Assembly: GCA_022559845.1 (NCBI GenBank)
Contig: CM040123.1
Span: forward strand, 301,804,642-301,868,641
DNA from: Amorphophallus konjac
Lineage: Eukaryota > Streptophyta > Magnoliopsida > Alismatales > Araceae
DNA: 64,000 bases
Direction: 5' to 3'
Each line of letters opens with the position of its first letter. The stretch's first letter is position 1. The notes beneath the pieces were generated by a model. It saw nothing but the letters and a program-made list of their open reading frames with translations, was not told the origin of the DNA and searched no databases. Both the position numbers and the translations under genes were made by a program. This document shows positions 23,189 to 33,864 of this stretch, one piece after another.

Positions 23189-25033
23189 GTTGGCTCTTGA
23201 AGTGAAGATTGTGGAGATGTTATCAAAGTGAGAGAACCCTGACTAGTCCTCGGGTTAGACATTGGTGAGTGAGGCGGGGGTGTGATTAATGTCCAAGGCT
23301 GAGATCCCTAGGAGAAAGTATTGACATCTGGCCAAGGCTCCTCGACCTCTATCTCGAAGTGCCCATGCCACACGAGAAACCCTTCTACGCCCTTCATCTG
23401 GGTTCTCTTAACAACACGTGGTTATAAGCCTATGACAATGTTGACCCTCTCATGTTGTTTTGAGCTTGATTGATCTTTATTGGGTTGATAAACGGGCAAT
23501 AGATTTTGGACGATGCCTAGATCTCTATTGGACTTTTTGAGACTAGCAATGGTCAGCTTAACGTCGGCCCAATTGATCCTACCTTCAACATTCATGTCAT
23601 ACACCCAATCCTGGAATTGGAAGTAGTTGTAGATGTCATGCCCGGGAGTGCAGTGGTATGGGTAGTACTTGGAAGTATCGGCGTTAGGGTGAACCCAGTC
23701 CTTCTGAGGAGGGAGCTGGATAGCCTGGGAAGACATGAGAGCGAAGAAGATATCACCTAAGGATTCGGGCAATAGGGTACAAGGCTCGTCTCGGACCAGC
23801 CCAAGCATAGCTCTACGGTGGAGGAACGTTGGAGTATGACTTTGCACCTCCATGGACCTGATTGGGACCAGCTTGATTAGATTGTGGAGCCTGGCAGTTG
23901 TGAGGCCTGAATGGTGGGCGCGTTCACTTGTTCATTTATGGTGACCCCTTCCGTGATAGGAATGGCCGGAGCTTTTCAACCTGTAGCGTAGGTCTCAAAG
24001 AAAGGAGGTAAGGTGGCATCCTTCATCTGAGCTTGGACGATCCGAGCTCGGTTGTACAGTTGTGGGAAGGTGTGGAGCTCGCTGAGCATAAGGATAGCAC
24101 TAAGCTGTGGGGTGGCGTTGTTCACCAACATGGTGACAGCTTGAGCTTCGGGGATGACCACCTCCATCTAGGAGGCCATGATTCTCCAACGGTTCATGAA
24201 TTGGATGAAGTCCTCATCGGGCTTCATCTTCTCCATTACTATATCGAAGAGGGTAGGAGCTATGTTGAACATATGTCCAAAGTGAGAGAGGAACCGCTCA
24301 GGGATGATGTCGAAGTTGATGATATCGACTATAGGGAGAGAGGAGAACTAGCGAAGGGCCTCGCCCTCGAGGGATTTTTGGAACAAATGGACCAACAAGA
24401 CCCGATTGTATAATCATTGGTGGGAATCCATGAGGAAACCCGAGAGATGATGATGTGGGTCGATAGTGACATCGTACTTCTGGTATTGTGGAGCTTTAAA
24501 GCCAAGCGGAAGTATGCGTTAGGGAGTTTGCAGTATTAAGCTAACGAGTGGCAACGAGCAGCTAGCATACTTTCGATAATCACTTGTCGAATGTAACTTT
24601 GAATCTCCTGTTTGGAGATTGGATCAATCCCTCTTAGGGGGACAATTGTGACTGGAGGAATCAAAGGTTGAGTGACCCCTTGCGGAGCAACAGGGTAGCT
24701 GACTTGCGGTGGGATATCATGAATAGGTCGGCTAGAAGACCCTTGAAATGGGGTTTGAATCCCTTGCGGCATAAAATGGGCGACGAATTGAGGAGTAGTC
24801 GAAAATTTCCCTCGAGAGGCTAAGGTGACCAGATCTTCGGGAGCATAGCGGGACAGAACATTGATCAACTCTTGGTCCTCGCGAGGTGATAGTGTAGGGG
24901 GTTTAAGACTAGCATGCTCTTGTTCACTATGTTATGATGTCGAATCCACATGGGCGGCATCATTAGGGGAGGCTGAAAACATGCCAATGAAGGCACTTGG
25001 GTGACTGTCCTCTATCTTGAATAGAGGGTTCAT
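23189..25033 (-). pseudogene. Tat-like gag, minus strand, broken
   Basis: Gag forms the virus-like particle that packages element RNA. On the minus strand a start ATG at 25033 gives MNPLFKIEDSHPSAFIGMF. After one TAA the same frame continues with INVLSRYAPEDLVTLASRG (24868-24536). Later pieces in other frames include FPQLYNRARIVQAQMKD (near 24050) and LPESLGDIFFALMSSQAIQ (near 23770). A CHP-GH type pocket follows as YYPYHCTPGHDIYNYFQF. These match, in order, the gag pieces of the Tat-like element at 54253-56152, such as LYSRARFIQTQFKD and LDIFSALMYTGDIQL. Several stops and frameshifts make it non-functional. The protease and pol that should follow are missing where it meets the plus-strand LTR at 23188. 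Confidence 0.75.
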
Positions 25034-25942
25034 TCAGAGTTCCGAATCACTTTGAGGAAGTAAATCTCCGTCGTAGTAGGGATTTGAAAACATGTGTTCT
25101 ATTAATCAAGCAATATTACCTGATTTTAAGGTTAAACTTTGAAATTATGTCAATTATGGGAGGATAGTGATTTCTAACAGTAAACATAGTTATCATAGCA
25201 ATGCCCCAAACTTTTAACTTCGTTCGGCCTTGATTTAAACATGTTTTTTAAGGTTCTCTCGAGAGAAGGAAAGGGTGTTCTAAGGTGAAGGCTTTCTCCG
25301 TGGAACCTAAGCAAACTCCTCACTCAACCCGTAGGGATTCTACCAAGACTCTATTGGTACAACCTACCTGGTGACTGTGTAGAAACCCATGGTTCGTGTA
25401 GACTTACAGAGGTTCTCGATTGGAAAGGACTGGTTACACCCGAGTGGGAATCCCCAGGTGAAGGATCCGTCTCCAACGAGAGGGTGTTCCTATCAGTGTG
25501 ATGCTGGCTCTCCCTAAGCCCAAACCCCATACTCAGGCTTGCAATGTAAGATCAAATAGTAAGTAAATAACAAAATAGAACAGAACAATATAAACATAGC
25601 ACATAATGAAAAACTAGGTAGGAGGCTGCCAAAAGGCAGGCCGTCCAGGGCGTTGGTGGCTAGGATGATGGCCATCCTCAGCGGCTAGGTGGCCACTGTA
25701 TATGCCGTACACAGTGAGCAAGGCGACTAGGTATTGGGCTGTCCACAACCTTAGGCAGCCAGACTTTGGGCCACTTACAGAGGGGCAAGGCGGCCAAGGG
25801 TTGGGCCACCTCAGGTCTAGGTGGCCAGGGGTATGGCCGTCTCCTACCTATAGACGCAACTACACTAAAATAGAACACATACAATTGGAGCTTCTGTATC
25901 CTCGGGCTTTCAGTACAATGAACTCATAGTGAGTGATAGTGG
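25034..25942 (-). other. Leader of minus-strand Tat-like element
   Basis: Non-coding region between the primer site and gag. It contains a GGCGGCC/GGTGGCC palindrome cluster (25625-25850). No ORF of interest. Confidence 0.6.
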
Positions 25943-25960
25943 GTCCCGCCGTGATCGCCA
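25943..25960 (-). other. Primer-binding site, Tat-like, minus strand
   Basis: The minus strand reads TGGCGATCACGGCGGGAC, six bases inside the LTR end at 25967, as in the plus-strand copy at 22112. Confidence 0.7.
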
Positions 25961-25966
25961 TAAGGT

Positions 25967-27277
25967 TGTATGCATTGGGAAAGGGTTTGTGGCACGCAAA
26001 AGAGGCCCCCCTTCTTCTTTCCGCCGTGTTGCGGTACTACAGATGGGCTCTCCTGGGTTGAACGCCTTGTCTATTCTTGACTCTACATTGCACAGAATTG
26101 GAATGTTATCGCCAGGGAAGTTTCACTTGATTCCCATAGGGACATGATCGTGTGGTGGTGCCTCAAGGAGGGAGCTAGTGGGGTCCCGATTTCTCCATTC
26201 TCGGTCGGCCAAGGACAGAGAGCCCTGTGTAGTCGCTGTACCAAAAATCTTGAGAAATGAAAGCAGAAACTCGAAAGGACACAGAAAGTACCAATTAGAA
26301 TTCAATGATGTAGTAAATGCTCAAAATAAACTACAAAATAGAAGAATATGGTGGTGGCTTTACCTGGAGGGGTATTGGGAAGGGGGGATGGCCGAGGCTT
26401 TCGACCACCCGCCTTCCTTTTTGTTTAGTTTGGAAACCTCTATAGCAAAGGATTCTACATGAGTTTCTAATATGCAATGATGCGACAAATGAAGTATAGA
26501 TATGTGGCAGCAAAACAGAGACAGACGCCGAAAGATCAAACTAGGAGGTGGCCAGGAAGCTAGCCGTACAGCGCCGTGAACGGCCAAGTCGATGGTCACC
26601 CACCCTCCTGGAAGCACGAGGTAGGAGGCAATGTAGAGAACTAGTCGGAAGTTCGGAGCTCTCTCATGAGTGATAGGGGATCCTCTCTCACATCGGGGAG
26701 CCTCTCCTTCACTCAGGGAACTCTCCTGTGACTCTCCGTTTGAATGTCAATTCGAAGAATGAGTGTCTCCCTCCCTCTTGGATGTCTTCTCTCCTTTCTG
26801 GATCTCTATTTCCCTCCTCTCTCTCGAATTGTCTCCCTTCTGAGTGTTTTATCCCCTATTTGACCTTCTAGCAGCTTCCACCTATGTGCCTCCAAGATGC
26901 GGGTAACGAGGCGGGAGTTGAGCTAGAATGGGGGAGTTTTTGAAGTGGGAGAGAGATCGTGGGATGTGGGGAGTTGACTGGCAGTTGCCAGGAGGCGGCC
27001 AGATCTCTAGCCGTTCTCAGGGAGAAGGCGGCCAGAGGTTTGGCCGTCTGCCAAACCTAGGCAGCCAAGACCTTGGCCACCCAACCAACCTGGGCGGCCA
27101 TCGACTTGGCTGCCTACCCCATGGGCCCTAACCCTTGTTCATTTCGATTTCAGGCCCAATAGGTCAAGTGGGCTAGACTTTAAGCATGAAAAATCAACCA
27201 ATCTGGGAAAATAGTAGCGTTACTTATATGACGGTCTAACTGGAGGTCCATAGGATGTCTGAAATTAGGCGCCTATA
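25967..27277 (-). repeat. 5' LTR of minus-strand Tat-like element
   Basis: On the minus strand it starts TATAGGCGCCTAATTTCAG, compared with TGTAGACACCTGATTTTGG in the plus copy, so the second base has mutated. It ends CCAATGCATACA. Internal blocks match 20723-22105, including the GGTCGAAAGCCTCGGCCATC segment (near 26395). Palindromic GGCGGCC units lie at 26545-26600 and 26990-27115. It was inserted into decayed chromovirus pol (27278 onward). Confidence 0.75.
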
Positions 27278-28080
27278 AAGCCGAACTTCATCTGAACATT
27301 ACTAGACCTACGCTGGTCCTGACACAAGTCTCTTTCCATCTTAACTTAATCATGTAGGGAACACACGACCGGCCATACAAGGCCTCACAATACCATAGTT
27401 CACGCCACGGAGACCAACATGCCCTCAGCATAATCTCCAACATCTGGATGGTCCTTATGGGATGCTCATCTGACTGATGGAGATATGCTGAGTCAACAGT
27501 CAAATCATTACTCAATACTTCCCAAACATTTGTCAAAAACCATTACACCTCGGGATCTCAACTCGATACCACCACAATCAAGGCAATCTATAGCTCTCCA
27601 ACTTATCATGAGTGGCGACAACTTAATTACAGAAGTCCATCCACTAATCATTGGACCCATGTCTTCATAATCATCGAAAGTTCCTTAAAACCCAATAATA
27701 CATCGACTGCCACTCAGTTCCATTCCCAAATAGGAGTCTCGAAGGTGGTCAGGTGCCACTTGCACATTCTATTTTTCCCATGCAAACATAGCAATAGTCT
27801 ATCACAGCTCTGCCACCTATCTTAGTCGCTCATAGCCACACATTACATTGTGAACCATGCGCCACCCAATGAGCAACTCCCTTCACCTGCTTCTCCGCAG
27901 GACACATCATCTCAGAGCGACATTCACCAAAAGGTCATTATCAACACTACCCCAAGCATCGTCATCACGCGAGGTAACGCGGGGTCTACACGCCGACCTT
28001 CCTCTCCAACCTAACATCTCCTACGACCAGGCTGGCCCAAAATCATTATTCTCTATCACACGGGGTTTTGAGCCATAAGA
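27278..28080 (-). pseudogene. Decayed chromovirus integrase, minus strand
   Basis: Heavily mutated integrase of a Ty3/gypsy element on the minus strand. Readable pieces are SDEHPIRTIQMLEIMLRAC followed by EALYGRSC (27510-27350). These match the SERTIQTLEDMLR and EALYGRPC positions of the integrase at 785-1360. Upstream (about 27700-27760) is a trace of the PxWKWE...MDF motif. Frames change repeatedly and the D,D,E core is not intact. It probably belongs to the element whose LTR is 30087-33694, because orientation and order agree. Confidence 0.6.
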
Positions 28081-30072
28081 TCTCCAATACCACTTACCCT
28101 CGTGAGCCTCATCATTCATTCATTTTGATTCCATCATTGCTCACTTTACGTTCATTTTCCATCATCATATATATTTCCCTTTTTCTTCTACCACTTTCTT
28201 TGTTATTAATATGTTTTATATTATTTTTATTTTTTATCATCTTTTTTGACTAACAATTTCCTGCTCGAGGCATCAAAACATTCATATAGGGTCCAAGAGG
28301 GAACACGGGGACCCACCAAATCCAGCTCACACCCGTTAGACCAGAAGGGTATTGTTTATTGCTATTATTATATATCTTTTATGTATTTCTTTATTTTTCT
28401 TTTTCCTTTTCGTGACATCTTGGTCAACGATACTACAATCCAAACTAGACCCAAGAATTCTCTGATTTTTGACACAGATCTGGGCCTTGTCTTTCACACT
28501 ACTGCCTCGATTATGATTGAAACCATTGACACACCGACACCAGGAATAGAAGCTCCAAATATACGGTCTTCGACACCAAGGCTCGCCCTTACTCATCCCA
28601 GCATACACTAATGACTCCTCAAAAATCTGAAATCTAATCCTCAACACTAGACATACTCCTCCTCGGAGGCCAAACACCGGTGGATGACGTCTTATGCGGT
28701 CGTCAGAAACCCGGTACGACAACTCCTAGAAACCGCCAGCACAATGAGTAGCCCCAAATAGAATTACCAAATAAGTGCTATAGTCAACTCGGGCTCCACA
28801 CAGCGCTCTCTCAACCTTCACCTTCTTGCTCTCGGCCCAATTCTTGAGAACACTTGTAATGACCAGAGTAGGTCAAATGCATCATCTGATCTAGGAAATG
28901 GGTATCATCATCCACTCCAAGTGCCTGGATCCTTCACACAACCTCAAACTACTATCGAATCCTCGCAACCACACAACATATTTACGAGAGAGGGATGAAG
29001 GCAAGCGCAGCCCTCCTCCAGGGAAATCCTACAATTGTGCTCTTCATATACAATCCTGCCAATGCCACTCAATTTACTGTCCTTTTGATAATGGCATGGC
29101 ACCCAGTGCCACCTTCAAGGTTCCACAAGTAGAGGAGATGATCCTCGCAAATTATTCAAAAATCATCTGAACCTCTACTACTCACCATAGAGACATCCTC
29201 CATCCTTGTCACTATTCCCGTCTAGGGGCCCACGGGCTACGGGCCCACTATGCTTCCACTGTGCTACTCTAATCAATCCATACCACCAACATGGTGATAT
29301 TATGACATCAGCCAACAGTTAACTCACAAAGTCAAATATCTGACATAAGAAATCCAGGTAGGAAAGACCCAAACACCTTAAATACAGAATTCATGTCTCA
29401 CTTTGGAGGCCAAAACATGGTCTCGCTTCTTACCAACGCGCCAAAACCTCAAACCAACCACCCTGGGAAACATTTCACCAGCCCGATGCTGCAATTCATA
29501 TCGCCTGGTTGGCCACTCGACCCTTCCAACCAATCTTTTCTAGCGGATGAAACTGATAAAACTTAACCTTGCCTATGCTCCATTCTTCTCTTCTATTACA
29601 CTCGACGGATTCACACATCAAAGAAGGCAGGTCTCTCCGAAAACATAAAATCCATCGCGGTTCATCGCCACCTTTGCAAATGGAACCACCTCGATTCGTC
29701 ACTCGACCTCGCCCCAATGCTGCCATCGCCACCACTATCATCCAACTGCCTCACCCTTCCACAGTCCACCATCGGCCGCCAGAGGATGGAAGGAGAGGAG
29801 GAAGGAGAACATAGGAGGAGAAGGAAGGGAAATGAGAAAAGAGAAGGGTTTCTCCAAGATATAAAGTAATTGATTTAGTTTTACCTCAAATAACCTAAAA
29901 AAATGCATAACTCACCCTTAGTTAATACTTAATCTGCTTGCATATAGTCTACACATACGAAAGCAACAAATAAAGAAACACAACACCCTATGCCACCCGC
30001 TGACTGTATTGGACACTTTGGGCTCTCTAGACACTGTAGTCGTTTCAAATTCCTACATACAGCCACAACCTC
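28081..30072 (-). other. Unassigned internal region of decayed element
   Basis: About 2 kb with no convincing protein match on either strand. It has T-rich stretches at 28130-28250 and 28365-28425, and a purine-rich block at 29780-29860 next to GATATAAAG. The last 130 bp before the primer site (AAAGAAACACAACACCCTAT...) match the corresponding leader of the LARD-like element near 17220-17310. It is therefore likely the remains of a leader and gag/pol region. Confidence 0.45.
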
Positions 30073-30084
30073 ACTCTAATACCA
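30073..30084 (-). other. Primer-binding site, minus strand
   Basis: The minus strand reads TGGTATTAGAGT, the Met-tRNA primer site with one or two changes. It lies two bases from the LTR. Confidence 0.7.
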
Positions 30085-31659
30085 CCTGCCACAGCCCAAG
30101 ATCCAAGTATCGAAAAGTAACCGATGCAACCTAAATCCCGACCCGCTACCCGCGAGCTACATAGCTCGAAAGGGTTAGATTGCAGATGTGGGTGTACATA
30201 AGAATATAAAATAACTGTAGTAATTAAAGTGCTAAATTTTAATATTACATTTATCATGGAATTTAAGTGTAAAAAATTAAAATTTAATAGTTAACATAAT
30301 TTAATAATTAACAGTCCAAAGTCCAAATACAGTACAATAGAAAAGAAAGTACCTAGTCGAGGGACGTACCCAGATTTGGCATGCTGGTGACTAAGGATCA
30401 CCACTGGCGCCACCCTAAGCGCCCGAGCCTCCACCTAAAAGAAAAAGGGGTGAGCCTCATCTCATCAGCTTAGTAGGGGTCACGCGGATCCCCACTACAC
30501 AACAATAAGCAACAACAATGAGTGACAACGATAGGACAACGAGCAACAGGTGGAAACAGAGGGAAGCACAACTAAACTACTCGTAACCACACGATACCTA
30601 GAACTTTGAGGGAAACCACACTACTCGGTGAACCACCCACACACACACACACCAAATATCTCAACCACCATGGTCGGAAGAACCCCGACCCACTATCAGG
30701 AAAACCCTCGATCTCAATCAATAAAGAACCACGACCTCACTGTCATGGGGACACTACCTCGATCGTCAGGAGAAGCACGACCTCACAGTCGGAAACCACA
30801 ATCTCAACCATCGAGAGAAACCACATCTCGAGTGACAGGAGAATTGCCCACTAGAAGCAAGACTGGATGTGTCCACTGATGACTTAGTCCACAGCCTCAG
30901 GTATCACCCCTCTCGCCTCAGCATGGAAACTAAGACACCATACTCAAGAAACCACTGAACAAGGACTAGTTGGCGTCGCACATTTCAGAGCGTGTCTGAA
31001 GCCCCCAACCACGTGTGTACACACAGACCATTCGCTCTAAGTCGGGTCCCCTAGTTGGTTTTCCCCCCAGCTTGGACTCAGGCTCCAAAGGCGAGAGGCC
31101 CTACAGTAACTAGCCTAAAACCGTCTCACTGAGTCTAGCTCTCCACCACTCTCAGGTGGGTTGGCACCTACGTGCCCATGCAAGTTACGACTAGTGGGAA
31201 AGGTCACTCAAGGTAAGAGTGCACGAACGGAACGAAAACAACTGGAGCACCATTGGCTCAACACACACTGATGTGGCACGGCCAAGGGGACAGTGGAGAT
31301 GCAATGACGGGCCCTCGGACCTAGACGCACAAGCACCATAGCGAAGACCCGGACCCGAATTCGATAGACAAGTTACACAGCGCACTTCCCTCCCCCGGGG
31401 TGACTCGGGGATGGTAGGTCGAGTCCGAGGACTAGACCCTTGCTGGTTGGGGTAAGGACAAGACCGAGAGGGGATCTCACCCCTAGGTATGGAGGTTCAT
31501 ACGACAACGGGCAAACCACGCGCCTTGGTGGGCGTGGGTAACACTCGCTCTCACTCCCGTGATGGCCACTCGAGGTGGCTGATCGGCCGAAGCCGGGCAC
31601 TCTCTTCCTCACTGGCGGAGCTCAGATTTGATAGTGAATGACAGAATTAACCAGGAGGG

Positions 31660-32975
31660 TTAGGGGCTCACCTAGCCGGCTTGAAGAAGCCGACTCCGAC
31701 CGGAGACGAGGGTGAGCAGGGAACGTGCGTGGGTACGCACCCGCACGCTGCGTCAGTGTCGCTGGACATGAAATGAAAAGTTTACACCACTACGCCTCTC
31801 ATAGGAGGGTTGAACAAGGGGTAGGGGATAATTAACTAAAGTCAAACAGTACCTTCTTGCAGGGAGGGGCAGTCAGCCGGCCAGGCGAGGGGTGGGGAAA
31901 TTTGGAAGGCCGATTTTGCTGGGGAGGGTCCTGCAGGGACAGCAAGCCGAAGAAGAGGGTGCCACGGACACCTCATGTCACTGTTGGGAGCGACGCCGGT
32001 GTAGGATCATCCGTGGATGAGGTGGTAATCATCAGTAGAATTAGGTGGTCGTCCAGAGGCCGGGCTGGGGTGCTACAGCCTCGTCTTCATGGACTGCTCT
32101 ACTTCAGTTCTGTCAGGATAGAGTGATAGGGTGCAAGTGTTAGGGCGACCACAAACTCATCCGGATGCTTCTAGAAGCGAGATCAGTGCTGGAATGACTG
32201 GGACTGGCCCAGGATGATGTCGTATAATTTTGGGGTTGAACGGGGAATGATGAGGGCTGCTGCAGCTCTGGGAACTGGGCCGGTCTAGAATGCCCCTGTC
32301 TGGATCAGAACATCAGCAAGCTGTTGTAGAGGTTGCCACGGGCTCCACCAAACTCTGATGGAGACGAGACTAGTGTCGACGCGACCGTGGACGATCTGGC
32401 GATCCACAGGAACTGACGGGGCTCCCTTCTGAGGTCAGAGATGAACGTGGTGACCAGGGAAGTAGAGAGGGGTCTGACCTGGATCTGGTGGTTCTGAGCT
32501 GCGCACACCGGGGAGAACAGCCAGAACGGGGCGCTCCAGTGGGAAATTGACTTCCTTCTTCTTGGATCTTATAGGGGGATTGTAGGAGCTTGTCGCAGCC
32601 AAAAATTGCACCAGGAAACGTAGAGGGCCGATCGTAGGGGCCTCTGCACTCCGCCTCAGGTTGTCTGCCGGGGGCAGACTGCGCAGGTCGCCAAGATCTG
32701 CTTCTCCAGGCAGCTCCAGGGTTGGATGAGGGCGGGACTACCCTCGTTGCGAGCCTGACTGGTTGAAAAATCCACTGGTATAGGATATGCCACCTGGAAC
32801 CTTGTGGTGAAGATGTGACCACCTCTGCAACCTGCGGCGAGTTTGCTGCTGCGATATCTGGACCAACTCTAGGGAGTGTGAGGGGGGGGGGATCGGGAGT
32901 TCGACCAAGGGAGGGAGAGGGAATGGGAGAGGGTGACCAGGGGCTGGGCGAGGAAGAGAGGGGGTGGGGCACAAC
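31660..32975. other. GC-rich segment within the LTR, origin unknown
   Basis: This stretch interrupts the otherwise alignable chromovirus-type LTR. On the minus strand 32972-32370 is open for 200 codons, rich in Pro, Ser and Arg, with no motif I recognise. The plus strand is open over shorter spans. It may be captured host sequence or simply U3/leader sequence specific to this family. I do not call a gene. Confidence 0.35.
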
Positions 32976-33066
32976 CTACAAGGGGAGGGAAATTTGAATT
33001 TTTCCTAGGGATATGCCCCTTTAGCCTTGGGATGTGGGTTTGTGCATGGGGAAGTGGAGTGGGTGA

Positions 33067-33220
33067 TTGGGGGTTGGAAGGTGGCTTGGGGATTGGTGGG
33101 TTCTATCTTGGGATTTGGGAGGAGTAATGAGAGGTGTGGGTAGTTGGGGGTTGGAAGGTGGCTTGGGGATTGATGGGTTCTACCTTGGGATTTGGGAGGA
33201 GTAATGAGGGGTGTGGGTAG
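33067..33220 (-). repeat. 77-bp tandem duplication
   Basis: Two nearly identical 77-bp units in direct order, containing TTGGGGGTTGGAAGGTGGC and TTGGGATTTGGGAGGAGTAA. They lie between the TATA box and the GC-rich segment. Confidence 0.8.
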
Positions 33221-33428
33221 TTGGGGAGATACTTAAATGAGGGGGGAAGCGAGAGAAGATGATGTGGAAGGAGAGGAGAGAGACAGAGGGGCGCACCCCC
33301 CTTAGAGGATGAGAGAGAGAGAGAGAAAAGAGAGAGAGGGAAGACAAGAGGGGAAAATATCCAAGGGAGGGGGATTTCTTCTATTCCAAATTTCATCAAG
33401 TGTCCTTCCAAATGAGAGGGGATGGGTC

Positions 33429-33440
33429 CTATTTATAGGC
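33429..33440 (-). promoter_or_regulatory. TATA box of minus-strand LTR
   Basis: The minus strand reads GCCTATAAATAG, followed on that strand by a CT-rich leader, as is usual for an LTR promoter. Confidence 0.6.
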
Positions 33441-33694
33441 AACCCACTTTTCCCATGACCAAAATACCCTTAGCAATTAACTAAATGACCACTAGGTCCA
33501 AGGGGGGGGGGGGCGCCCATGGGCCAGCGCATCTAATTGGGCCCAATAGCTAATCCAACTAGCCTAATGACCCATTAACCTAGCTAATTGACTCAATTAA
33601 AAAGGAAAATTACATAGATAAGACTCAAGGAAAATTAAAATTACATGCTAGGATTTGAAAAAAATATGGCGAGGCACGGGATGTCCTCATCACA

Positions 33695-33864
33695 CACCCA
33701 AGCAATGGCTAAGACACGACCAAAGGCCACCAAACCACGAAGACTCAAGGCCAAATAGCGAATCCAACCTTCGCTGGCTCACCGAAGTCGTGTGTGAATA
33801 ACCTTCTGTGGAATTATGGTAACCATGGCAACTCGGGAAATTATTCCCCTTTATTCACACAGTA
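33695..33864. other. Spacer between two LTRs, with a short inverted repeat
   Basis: A 170-bp remnant of unknown origin. GTGTGTGAATAA near 33790 and TTATTCACACAG near 33851 are inverted copies enclosing about 50 bp. No gene. Confidence 0.5.

Larger units (their letters stand above)
30087..33694 (-). repeat. 5' LTR of a minus-strand chromovirus-type element
   Basis: On the plus strand it begins TGCCACAGCCCAAG after the primer site. On the minus strand the likely LTR start is TGTGATGAGGACATCCCGTG at 33694, which is less certain by two bases. The 30087-31600 part is related to the 3' parts of the LTRs at 12285 and 33865: the GTGTGTACACAC block lies near 31015 and the CCACTCTCAGGTGGG block near 31145. 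A TATA box lies at 33429-33440. The middle (31660-33000) is GC-rich and not found in the other LTRs. Confidence 0.7.

Noticed and set aside
24033..24413. Plus-strand open frame of 126 codons
   Set aside because: Complement of minus-strand Tat-like gag; the gag reading has recognisable family motifs and this one does not.
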